A stretch of DNA of 64,000 nucleotides from positions 838,003 through 902,002 of the forward strand of contig NC_030987.1 of the NCBI RefSeq assembly GCF_000149955.1, read 5' to 3'. The stretch is from Fusarium oxysporum f. sp. lycopersici 4287 (lineage: Eukaryota; Ascomycota; Sordariomycetes; Hypocreales; Nectriaceae). The translations under genes were made by a program, and so were the position numbers. The first letter of the stretch is position 1; every line of letters begins with the position of its first letter. Positions 20,426-30,261 of the stretch are shown piece by piece. The notes under the pieces are model-generated. The model searched no databases. It was not told the origin of the DNA and saw only the letters and a program-made list of their open reading frames with translations.

Positions 20426-21571
20426 TTACTTGGGGCAGACGGGCTTCTTCTGAGAGCAAGCGTCCTTCTTGCAGCATCCCTTGAAGCCGTTGGCGCAGAC
20501 CTGGAAGAAACCGGTACCAGGGCGGCAAGTACCATCAGAGCGAGCCTTGATCTTGAGAGTCTGGGCGGGCTCGTAGGTGCCGGTCTTGTAGTCGGGGCAC
20601 CAGGTGTTACCGCAGGCATCGCCCTTGCAGCAGCCGCGGAAGCCGTTGGAGCAAGATTGGAAGAAGCCGGTTCCGGGAGGGCAGACGGTGGGATCGTCAG
20701 AGCGCTTAGCGATGGCGTCAGGGCAGATGGGCTGAGATTGAGAGCAGGCATCAGACTTGCAGCATCCACGGAAACCGTTGGAGCAAGACTGGAAGAAGCC
20801 GGTTCCAGGGGGGCAGACGGTAGGGTCGTCAGATCGCTTGGTCTTCTGATCGGGGCAGACACCAGCGTTGCCAGTGCAAGCATCAGATTTGCAGCAGCCG
20901 CGGAAGCCATTAGAGCAGACTTGGAAGAAGCCGGTACCAGGAGCACACTGTCCATCAGGGAGAGAAGCAGGAGCAGTTTCAGTGGTAGTCTCAGGCTTGT
21001 GCTCCCAGGTCTCAGGCTTGGGCTTGGGGGCCTCGGGCTTGTTGTCGGGGCAGACACCAGCGGTACCGGTACAAGCGTCAGACTTGCAGCAGCCTCTGAA
21101 GCCGTTGGAACAAGACTGGAAGAAACCGGTACCGGGAGCGCAGACAGTAGGGTCGTCAGTGCGCTTGACCTTCTTGTCATCAGGGCAGATAGCGTCCTTG
21201 CCAGCACAGGCGTCGGACTTGCAGCAGCCCTTGAACCCGTTGGAGCAGACCTGGAAGAAACCAGTGCCGGGGGCGCATTGGCCCTCAGGAAGAGAAGCAG
21301 GGGTAGTCTCAGGCTCCCAGTGCTCTTCTTCCTCTTCCTCGGTCTCGGTAGCAACAACAGGCTTGGTGATAAAGACGGGATCGCAAGTACCCTCGACGAA
21401 ATCAGTGCACCACTTTATGGCACAAGGATCAACGGAGCAATAACCGCGGAAACCATTGTTCGCACAAGTGTAGAACTGGCCAACACCTGAACACTCAGTC
21501 TGAGAGCGGGCGGTAGGTCCAGCAGAGACATAGCCAGCAACGGCAACAAGAGCAAAGATTGTAGAATGCAT
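20426..21571 (-). CDS. secreted tandem cysteine-rich repeat protein with Kex2-type sites
   Basis: Single exon, 381 aa, start at 21571 (MHSTIFALVAVAGYVSAG, signal peptide); a longer in-frame start at 21685 lacks signal character. After a variant first unit (residues 27-63) come six units at 99, 144, 209, 253, 297 and 349. Each reads C-x9-C-x6-CC-x4-C-x(4-6)-C with the core GTGFFQ and CSNGF(R/K)GCCKSDAC. Linkers contain dibasic Lys-Arg at 136-137, 245-246 and 289-290, each followed by (S/T)DDPTV. The order C-C-CC-C-C is that of inhibitor cystine-knot miniproteins (known pattern; fold here inferred). Two longer linkers are Pro/Glu/Thr-rich. Likely an extracellular precursor cut into small disulfide-rich peptides, or a multi-domain wall or effector protein. 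Confidence 0.88.
   Translation of the reverse strand: MHSTIFALVAVAGYVSAGPTARSQTECSGVGQFYTCANNGFRGYCSVDPCAIKWCTDFVEGTCDPVFITKPVVATETEEEEEEHWEPETTPASLPEGQCAPGTGFFQVCSNGFKGCCKSDACAGKDAICPDDKKVKRTDDPTVCAPGTGFFQSCSNGFRGCCKSDACTGTAGVCPDNKPEAPKPKPETWEHKPETTTETAPASLPDGQCAPGTGFFQVCSNGFRGCCKSDACTGNAGVCPDQKTKRSDDPTVCPPGTGFFQSCSNGFRGCCKSDACSQSQPICPDAIAKRSDDPTVCPPGTGFFQSCSNGFRGCCKGDACGNTWCPDYKTGTYEPAQTLKIKARSDGTCRPGTGFFQVCANGFKGCCKKDACSQKKPVCPK
20435..21493 (-). repeat. seven-unit coding tandem repeat
   Basis: DNA encoding the seven cysteine-rich units of the secreted protein. Units 2-7 are close copies of about 31 codons each plus linkers of 13 to 34 codons; the first is diverged (YC instead of CC). Such an array can expand or contract by recombination. 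Confidence 0.85.
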
Positions 21572-23743
21572 AATGGTATGAGATTGTCGAAAAATTAAAA
21601 CAGTTTTTTGCTTGGAAAGCGACGAAGAAACTGTGACAGACGACTGAGAAGAAGCGAAGGTTTGTAAGGAAATAAGACCTGACAAAGGAAATAAGGAAAT
21701 AAGAGAAAAAGGAAAAAAGTTGTTGATTTGATGTTTTGTGATGTGATGATGAGAAGAAGAAATCCATTTCGACGAGAATTCGTTGCTCTCTTATACAAGA
21801 TTTGCATCCCAAGTGAAGCTGTCTGAATGCAGTAAGTGTCTGCATGCTTAGTCTCCGACTCCCAGCGGAGGAGGCTGTGATGTCTCACAGCCCTCACCAG
21901 AGTAAGCCGTCAGATCGGGCTCAGCCCCCCAGCCCCAAGATCACATTAGCCCTATTTTAAGCTTAAGGGCTTGGTGCAAATTAGGTAAAGTGGGTTTTTT
22001 TTCTGCAGAAAATGGTAACTGCGCCGTCCGGATGGTCTGGGCTGGCCTTTACAGCCCTGTGACGATTTTAGTGGCATTTAGCTTGAGCTGTCGAAGCTAT
22101 TGCCAACATTCCCACAGTTTGGTGGATGGTCAAGATGGTCAATCATTGGAGCAGTAGGTCTAGTCAAGTGTAGCTTATGATTTACTTGTTTTCGGGGGAG
22201 AGCTGTTCGGGCCTGCGGCATTTAGAATGGAAAGCCTCGATAGACTAAGATTCAAGCTTATTGTCACTAAACTCGACAATTTCCTCGGTTCAGCTCACTA
22301 CCGGATCTAATTGTTCTTCGGGGGCCATGGCGCAGCAGCTCAGATGGAGTTCTGTTTCCAAGTAAGGACAGCTTACGCCGAGCTTCCATCGGGCTGTCGG
22401 TCATAATGGTACTTGTGCAACGGAAAATATCAGCTTACCAAAGACAGACAGAGTTTTGGTGTCACGTACTAAGCCTTAGCATGGCAATAAGCGGTCAAAA
22501 ACCATGCGCACTACGCCATGGCTTATCCTTCGAGGATGGTCATTGGAGCTGAGATGGTGGTGCATCAGCTGGATTGGAGGATGCTTTACAGCTCAAGCTT
22601 ACCAGCAGCAGACATTGCCGTACTGTGTTTTCCGCCCCCGATGTCTTGAAGTGTGCCGTATTGCATGTCAGATTCTCCTGTATAGCGGATCCTCTGGAGC
22701 TGAAGTCACACGTAATCGGTCACCAAAAGGCGATATCTCATGCAAATGGAACTTCGGCTCTTCATGATCCTTCCTCGGGTCTTGACCCGACTCTGCCATT
22801 GTTGCATAATGGCTCTTCATACTGTGAGAAGTGGTAGCTTCAGAAAGCTATGCTGGCATTCAACCCAACGCTCGAGCTTGCTACTAGTGGACGCCATTTT
22901 GCTAAGGGAAGCCATTATCTAATGGTGACGCCCTCATCAAGCCGCCCAATGGCCGAAAATTTCCAGAGGCCTCACTTTGACTAACATCTGAAGCCACCAA
23001 TCTATTAGGTTCTTGGACAGAGCAGTTTATACTAAACGTGGCTAATAAGTTACCATCAGGATAAAATGTGCCTTGAAGCACGGGATTTGTTGCTTTGCGA
23101 TGCTCGCTGGTATCAACAATTCAATTTATGCCCAATGATCCTAGAGCTGCAAATTAAGACTAGACTTTTTCCTATGATAGTAAATATCTTGTCCTATAAC
23201 TAAAAACTACTTTCAATATAGGTATTAAATATGGTGAGATGGCTTGATCCTTCGACGCGCGGACACGACTTTGATAATCTAAAATTTGATCCATAATAAC
23301 AACACGTACTTAAGAGCTGTAGGCAAACAAAAATGACAATGCATAGCTCCTGTTAATGCCCAACTAAAGTTAGAATCAGAGGGTTTGTATGGCCTTAATC
23401 AGGCCTTTTACATAACTGGGACTTCGCTTTCAAGAGAGGTCTAAGACAGGCATCATCCTGACAACCTGTCATCTGACGTGATCACCGTTGGAGCTGGCTC
23501 CCCGCAAGAAATCCTTCGACCAAAATAGCTTGAAAGATTTGCTCGACAATTAGAGCAAAGCTAGGTCTGGTAACTATGGCAAAATCATGGCACGAGACAG
23601 AGTGACCATGGTGAAAGGCTTTTGAGTTAGAATAGAGATTATCAGAGCAGACAAAGAGACAATATGAAGATTATCCATGAGTTTTGGGGGGCTCTTTAGG
23701 TCGTTTAAGATCAGCAGTGACGTGGTATTAAGTAATAGATGCT
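21572..23743. other. gene-free stretch
   Basis: 2.2 kb with no recognisable gene, upstream of the secreted repeat protein. A frame around 22574-22837 (plus) reads moderately protein-like but has no family match, and an in-frame stop precedes it. No RNA gene or terminal repeats seen. Confidence 0.45.
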
Positions 23744-24564
23744 CTAAAAGTACATGTTTGGATGTTTCTGTTCCATCTCCTTAGCTTTGCTTCCACCAGA
23801 CTCCTCCTGAATATGGATATCATTCCTCGGCATAACATCGTCATCAGCATCTTGCAACGTAATTGTTTCTCCCTGGTCATCTCCATCATCATCAGGGAAG
23901 TCCACGGGCTCTGGCTCGGGTGGTGTGGCATGAATAGATCGTGTACGTTGGTCTTCATCCATCAAAGCGTCGTGTTGGGCTGGCGAGTGGGTTTGCTCTG
24001 ATCTATTTCGATACCATGCTCTTATTTCATCCGCATTTCTAAGGGGAAGACTATCCCATTCTCTTATACGGTCATCTTTCCTTTGTGATGAAGGCTTGAG
24101 TGAGGTGTGATTGTTGTTAGGCTCATCGATAGAGTGCACAAGCCGAAAGAGAGCTTCTTCCGTCTCTACAAGACGCGTCTCTAGTCTAGTAATAAACCCA
24201 ATTGGGAGACCTCTAGTATTTCATCAGTATTTATAGTGGTCAATATGAGTGAGCATGGTGGTGATACCTCTTGTTTTGTTCTGGGTAATGGCAGTTGGTG
24301 GGATCGTTGGTGCATTGCAGACAATGCGGCCTGAGCAGCCGTTAGCACGACGATCTCTCCGATGAGCATATGAAACACTTACAGTTGCCTATCACACTAG
24401 CGAGTTCTCAGTTTAGTAAAAGGCACTCCCTTTTTCCCCAGAATTGTGACTGGGGCACGAGATCTCACCTTGCGCTTCCGCTGCCGACAATGACTGCACG
24501 CTATCGGATTCAACTGCCTCTCAGCCTCTTGCTCACACTCAACCGACGCCTCATTATTCGCCAT
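23744..24564 (-). CDS. short Zn2Cys6 protein without a fungal_trans domain
   Basis: Four exons, 24469-24564, 24383-24396 (only 14 nt), 24268-24330 and 23744-24212, join in frame to 213 aa. The three introns (72, 52 and 55 nt) interrupt the zinc cluster: ACSHCRQRKRK / CDRQL / PHCLQCTNDPTNCHYPEQNK, spacing C-x2-C-x6-C-x6-C-x2-C-x6-C. Then comes a linker and short coiled region GFITRLETRLVETEEALFRLV. The rest is polar and acidic (PEPEPVDFPDDDGDD) and may serve as an activation segment. No middle-homology domain follows. A protein with exactly that missing part, and no zinc cluster, starts 237 bp away on the other strand. Confidence 0.85.
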
Positions 24565-24801
24565 GTAAACAATTCACTTACACAAGGACTAATCCTTGTG
24601 CAGCATCTGTAATCGATCGGGTTCCCCAGAGTCAAAACGTCGCTCCACAGGCAGAATGACTTGTTCAACCCCGCCTCGGCCTTTTCTTTGTCCGGCGCGG
24701 CACTAGCACCTTTGCAGCTTCAGCTCAGCTTAGCTCGGCAGTCCCCAGCATCGTCAATTCATCCAGATTTCACAGCCTGGCATTGAGGATGTGATGTAAA
24801 G

Positions 24802-27025
24802 ATGTCTTCTCATCACTCACCGTACGATAATATCGAGACAGCATCGCACTCAACCCTAGGTCATTCAGAACCTCAAGGCCAGAAACGGAAATACTCGACT
24901 TCTCAACCCGGACGCGAATATGGATTGATGCGCGATACAGGTGAACACGATGCCGCTCGATTCGTAGGAAGCGGTAGCGGAATCCACTATATTCGTGCTG
25001 TTCATCTTCGCCTTGCCAAGAGATCTGCATCACGAACTACAGAATCTGGGTCTTCGGCTATCAATACGCTTATTCCCGGTGAGGACGATCAACTTCGTCA
25101 AGATGCTTCGATAAGAAGAAATCGAGAGCAGTTTCTTTGGAGAGATGATGAAGTCCGCGATGATGTCCCGCCCGGAGGAGAGAGCTTTGAAGACTTTGTC
25201 GAGTGGTCCAAGAGTTATTTCGAGGCTTGGCATCCTGTTCTTCCGTTCCTTCACGGGCCTCAAGTCCTGGGGTTGTTTGAAGAGGTTGCTAAGAACGGAA
25301 TGCTATTGCTTGACCCTGTAGATACAGTCATCTTGAGGTCTGTTCTTTCTATATCGCTGGCGGATAGTCGACAGGCCGCTGCTTTCAAAAAGCCGATTCC
25401 GAAATTTTACCTCTTCAACAGTGTCGACGATGCGTTGGCGAGCTCGCAGTTTGCTTTGAGCCAGCCTGCGTCAATCCGCTCAACACAGGCAGCTTTGGCT
25501 ATCCAGTTGTTCCTGACTTCGATGCTTTGTCTCAACGCCGCATCGAGATTAGGTGGACTTATTGTTAGGACTGCATTTCACATGGGCCTTCATCGATGTC
25601 CAGCGCGATATCCCTTCTTCACAGACAAGGAAGTTTCGGTTCGACGCAGGGTTTTCTGGTGTATCTACATTCTAGAAAGGCTTCTCTGCCAGTCTCTTGG
25701 ACTACCTCTCGACATACGAGATGACGACCTGGATGTCTGTTATCCCGGCGAGGAGCGCCACACAATAACGAACAGGGAAGAAAATCCGGAAAGATTACAG
25801 CTCCTTACGTTCGTGGCGAAGCATGCTCGTATACGTGGACTCATTCTTGAGCTCAGGAACAAGTCCATGCTTCAACGACAGGATACCGCAGATCGAGCAG
25901 CGTTCGTCCAAGCTGAGCTGGCTAAATGGTTCAACGAAATTCAAGATGCTGTAGAAGAGGACGACTTAGCCGATACTGGGGCAACTGCTCCCGCAATATC
26001 CGAGCATCACAAGGTTATGCTTTTGGTTCTGAAGCACGAATCAGCAATATGCTTGAACAGACCTGGCCTCGCTTCCGAACATCCTTCTTCATCATACTCA
26101 TCCGCCTTCCAGGCATGCATCTCAGCTGCTAAGTCTATCTTGATAATTCTCAAGAAACATCGAAACCGCCACCAGTTGTCTGTAGACTCAACTAGTGCGA
26201 AGTCTCAAACACCCTTGTTGTGGCCTTCCTTCACGTGGTCTATCTGGATCAGTGCATTTGTTCTTATTCATGCTGCCTTTGAAAAGCAGGTCCATCTGGG
26301 TAGCGCAATGAGGTATGTCACCTTCCTTCTCCAGTCTTTCATTATTCACTGACTCTTTTAGGCATGTTGCTGCGGCCAAGGACATACTCGGTCATCTGGC
26401 TGCACGGGACACTTCCTGGCCAGAATACTGTCTTGGGGCCATAGACGAGTTGACCTCCACCGTTCAAGAGCTCTCCCAAGAGCGGCCAACGATGATTGAA
26501 TCTCCGGTAGATGCAATCATCACAACACGTAGTTTCTCTCCAAGTGTCGGAAGTCAAGTACGGAGTGGTGAGAACACTACCCCTACAAGACTTCCAAGAA
26601 CACAACATGCTCAATCTCAAGGCCCTGAAACAAGAGACAGCCCAAACTCTATCCCTCAAAACACCTCTTCGAATACCCAAGCATTCCAAGGACTATCCTC
26701 CACTCAACCCTTCAGACCACAACAGAACAAACGACCACGGACGACGTATCATTCTACGGGTATCTTATCTCAAGACATACCCTACTCCCAGCCCCAAAAT
26801 CCTCAGGCGCCATATTCCAATGACTTTCTGTCTACACCACGCACATCACTAAATCCAGAAGGAGCACCTGGTATGAATTTGGATAACATACCGCTAGAAG
26901 GCCATGAATCAATGATGTGGTATGATCAGCTCTTTGCGAGTTCATTCAGCGCCATCGACAATCCCTTTCTTGTAAACGCGGAGTTTGATGCTTCTGTTGA
27001 TCCAACTTGGAACTATTTACGATAG
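24802..27025 (+). CDS. fungal-specific transcription factor domain protein lacking a zinc cluster
   Basis: Exons 24802-26312 and 26362-27025, 49-nt intron, 724 aa. The N-terminus has no Cys6 cluster and begins MSSHHSPYDNIETASH; SRFVGSGSGIH-like sequence (ARFVGSGSGIHYIR) follows, which in ordinary Zn2Cys6 regulators comes right after the zinc finger. The fungal_trans domain is clear: YFEAWHPVLPFLHGP, LCLNAASRLGGLIVRTAFHMGLHRCP and RRRVFWCIYILERLLCQSLGLP. The C-terminus is Ser/Thr/Pro/Gln-rich (about 560-680), as activation domains often are. Upstream sequence to the divergent gene holds no extra finger exon. It may act through a partner that binds DNA. Confidence 0.9.
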
Positions 27026-27044
27026 TATGACTAATATTAATATA

Positions 27045-27980
27045 TTATACCTCCTTCACCTGAACAACCTCCCGGTTCTTATTCAATACCACTTGTATAT
27101 GCTTCTTCTCACTAGGCCCCTGGCCTTTGAAGAAGTTCTGGTTCTGAAGACGTTCGAGAAACAGTTCATAAGCAGGCATATATCCCTTGACAAACATGGT
27201 AACCTGCTCATCCGTCATGCCTGGCTTGTGCTGCCTCAACGCCCTCTCCTGGCCTAGCCGCCACTCGTAAACCTGGACGAGCTTCTCTGTACTCAGGTGT
27301 AGAAATCCATCAAAGTGCTGTGGTCCAGCGAATGTCTCGCAATATCTTCTCAAGTTTTTGTTGATGAGCAGAAGATGGTTAAGATCATGGCTCGCCAGCG
27401 TGTTCGTAAGAGCCCATTCTTCAGACTGCTGTGCCTCAGAAGCTTTAGCTTTCTCCCACTTCCTCTTGACTTCCTCGTCAGTCAAAGGTTTGAAGCCAAG
27501 TGCCCAACCCTCAAAAATCAGAACATCAAGGCCGTCGTCCAGCGGAACTTCTTCCCATTTCTCAACGGGAACCCTTCCACCTTGACCACTATGAAGGCTC
27601 TTGTCAAAAACTGGCCATCTGACAACCTTCTCATCACTCTCAACGCGACCAAGTACTTGATCGAAGAAGTTCTTCGCTAGAACTTCGTCGTGAGTTCCAG
27701 GCTGGCCACGAGTTTGGAGAAGACCATTATCTGGGTTTGCTTCTCGAAGGGCCACAAGTTCTGGATGGTCATGATAGAGATCGTCCAGGGATACCATGCG
27801 GGTCTTGAGATTGTGTTGATTCGTGAGGGCTTGTGTAAGAGCTGCAGCCCATGTCGATTTTCCACTGCCTTGAAGACCAGAAAGACCTAGAACGAATGGT
27901 CTTGAGGAATTCTTCCGATGAACTTGGATAGCAGGGACAAAGATGTCCAGCACCATATCAATAGCTTTCGGATCAATCAT
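27045..27980 (-). CDS. TDA10: TDA10/glycerate-kinase-like P-loop kinase
   Basis: Single exon, 311 aa. P-loop GLSGLQGSGKST at residues 33-44, Walker-B-like DVLIFEGWALGF, and substrate region RMVSLDDLYHDHPEL match the uridine kinase/D-glycerate 3-kinase fold and the yeast YGR205W/Tda10 family, ATP-binding proteins whose substrate is not settled. The C-terminal VYEWRLGQERALR and YMPAYELFLERL are family blocks. The gene ends 19 bp from the stop codon of the convergent regulator, so the two 3' untranslated regions must overlap. Confidence 0.88.
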   Translation of the reverse strand: MIDPKAIDMVLDIFVPAIQVHRKNSSRPFVLGLSGLQGSGKSTWAAALTQALTNQHNLKTRMVSLDDLYHDHPELVALREANPDNGLLQTRGQPGTHDEVLAKNFFDQVLGRVESDEKVVRWPVFDKSLHSGQGGRVPVEKWEEVPLDDGLDVLIFEGWALGFKPLTDEEVKRKWEKAKASEAQQSEEWALTNTLASHDLNHLLLINKNLRRYCETFAGPQHFDGFLHLSTEKLVQVYEWRLGQERALRQHKPGMTDEQVTMFVKGYMPAYELFLERLQNQNFFKGQGPSEKKHIQVVLNKNREVVQVKEV

Positions 27981-28396
27981 GGCTGGTGGAATGGAAGATA
28001 TTGGGTCCTTCGTGATGAAATTTACGAGGAAAGAGTAAGTGATCGATAAAAATATTATCCCTCAAGATATCATGGAAGACAAAGGAAGGGAAAGTCCCTC
28101 ATAGCCTACTTTGGGCTCTTCTAAATGATGGACAATCATTCCCCGCATCATAAGCCACTATTCACGGAAAAGCGTCAATCGCAACGGACTTGAAGCGCCG
28201 CTCACTTCCTTTCCCGGTCCGGGCGATGTCGTGTTGTCGCGGACATTTCTAAGTCCGCTCGCCTCCACACAAAGCCAAGACTAACATACTCTCAATCCGA
28301 CATCTTCGTATATATAAGTATAACATATCTATCGTATACAACTCATCAACATCTTCAATTCTCATCACAAGTCTTCACAAACACATTAGAATAATC
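27981..28396. promoter_or_regulatory. divergent promoter of kinase and tartrate-type dehydrogenase
   Basis: 416 bp between two divergent starts. A TATA-like stretch, TATATATAA, is at 28309-28317, about 80 bp before the dehydrogenase ATG; the leader after it is CT/CA-rich as in highly expressed fungal genes. Confidence 0.6.
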
Positions 28397-29604
28397 ATGT
28401 CTCCCTCCGCAGTCACCGCCAAGAAGTCCTACAGCATCGCCTCCATCCCAGCTGATGGAATCGGTCCTGAGGTTATTTCTGCTGGTATCGAGGCTCTAAA
28501 CGCTCTCGCCGATACTCTCCAGACTTTTGATCTTGACTTTACTCACTATGACTGGAGTTCGGATACTTACAAGAAGACTGGAAAGTATATTCCCGATGGT
28601 GGTCTTGAGCAGTTGAAGAAGCACGATGCCATCCTCTTCGGTGCCGTTGGAGCTCCTGGTAAGTCTTACTAAATGTTCTGATGAAACTTGATACTCATTT
28701 TACTAGATGTTCCTGATCATATTTCCCTCTGGGGTCTTCGTCTGGCAATCTGCCAGCCCTTCCAGCAATACGCCAACGTCCGCCCAACACGCATCATGCG
28801 CGGCACACAATCTCCCCTGCGTAACTGCAAAACCGGCGATCTCGACTGGGTCATCATCCGCGAGAACAGCGAAGGTGAATACGCCGGCCAAGGCGGTCGT
28901 TCACACCGCGGTCACGCCTGGGAAGTTGCCACAGAAGTCGCCATCTTCACTCGTCACGCTGTTAGCAGACTTATTCGGTTCTCGTTTGAGGTTGCGCAGA
29001 AGAGACCCAGAAAGCATTTGACTGTGGTCACCAAGAGCAATGCGCAGAGGAACGGCATGGTTCTTTGGGATGAGGTTGCCGCGGAGGTTGCGAAGGACTT
29101 TCCCGATGTTACTGTTGAGAAGATGTTGGTTGATGCTATGACTACAAAGATGGTTCTTAAGCCTGAGAGCATCGATACTATTGTTGCTAGCAACTTGGTA
29201 AGCCATCTTTCCTCTACCTTGGAAGTCATCGAACTAACATACTCTAGCACGCTGATATTCTCTCTGATCTTGCTGCTGCCCTCGCTGGTTCAATCGGCAT
29301 TGCGCCAACAAGCAACCTCGACCCCAGCCGCGAGAACCCATCTATGTTTGAGCCTATCCACGGTTCTGCATTCGACATCACCGGCAAGGGCGTCGCCAAT
29401 CCGGTCGCCACTTTCTGGACAGCAGCTGAGATGCTCGCATGGTTGGGTGAAGAAGAGGCTTCGACCAAGTTGATGGAGTGTGTTGAGAATGTCACTGCTT
29501 CAGGTGTTCTCACACAGGATCTCGGTGGAAAGGCGACTACTAAGGAGGTCACGGCTGCGGTTGTGGCAGAAATCAAGAAGAGTCTTAGCAAGAGTTCTAA
29601 GTGA
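28397..29604 (+). CDS. tartrate/isopropylmalate-type decarboxylating dehydrogenase
   Basis: Exons 28397-28658, 28707-29197 and 29248-29604, introns 48 and 50 nt, 369 aa. NAD-dependent beta-decarboxylating dehydrogenase: start ASIPADGIGPEVI, HDAILFGAVGAP, substrate-binding NVRPTRIMRG with the arginines, VIIRENSEGEYAG, TKSNAQRNGMVLWDE, metal-site DAMTTKMVLKPESIDTIVASNLHADILSD (bridging intron 2) and nucleotide-site FEPIHGSAFDITGKGVANP. The length and the ENSEGEY/DAMTTKMV strings favour the tartrate/D-malate dehydrogenase branch over leucine-pathway LEU2, where the corresponding strings differ. Likely cytosolic or mitochondrial organic acid catabolism; exact substrate not proven. Confidence 0.9.
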
Positions 29605-30261
29605 GTGTTAGTAACGAGATAAGATGATTAAAAGTGAACAATTCGTGTTTTTGTATGTCTTCATTGCCATAAACCTCTTTGCGTTGTAAAGTCCCATAGT
29701 TGTTGTCTGATGTACATCACTCAAGCAAACGCCTTTGTTCTAGACCTTTGTTCTCTTATATACACATAAAATGGCTACCTTTAGAATATTGAGCCTATCA
29801 GAGCGAGTTTCTTTTATCAGTTCATATCAAACAGCCCTATGTTACGCTAGCAAGTTAGGTATTATCGAGGAGTTGCATAGTCACGAGCAACTATACAATT
29901 TAAGAATCATCGGTCGCGTAGAAGCAAGTGGTAAAACAGTCTCGAAGAGAAGATAGAGCCATAATTTTTAATTCCCTCGTGTATCGCAATAAGCTATTTC
30001 ACCCCGTATACACCTAAAACGCCAAATGTCGCCATATCTTGAGTAAAGCCCATCATACGAATGAGCCCTGCCCGCGGCATGTTACCGCGCTCTCACGGTC
30101 CAAGGCTTCCTCTCACCTCTTAGCTATCGCGATTGCAATACCAGCCCTCGACTGGCATAGGAGCAGGGTTCTACAGAGACCAAGTTAGGAGTTGAGCCAA
30201 AGCTCTGTACCTTCAAGACGCTGTGATTTGCAAAAACGACATCGATCTCTTCTTACCCTGC
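29605..30261. other. intergenic region
   Basis: Between the 3' ends of the dehydrogenase and the RBR ligase. A 61-codon frame at 29771 has no supporting features. Nothing else seen. Confidence 0.5.

Noticed and set aside
20657..21490. Long open frames on the plus strand and in a second minus-strand frame opposite the secreted repeat protein
   Set aside because: Periodic shadows of the tandem repeat in other frames; no signal peptide, no cysteine pattern and no domain.
22574..22837. 87-codon plus-strand frame in the 21.6-23.7 kb gap
   Set aside because: Reads smoothly but is short, has no partner exon with clear splice sites, and an in-frame stop lies just upstream; no family resemblance.
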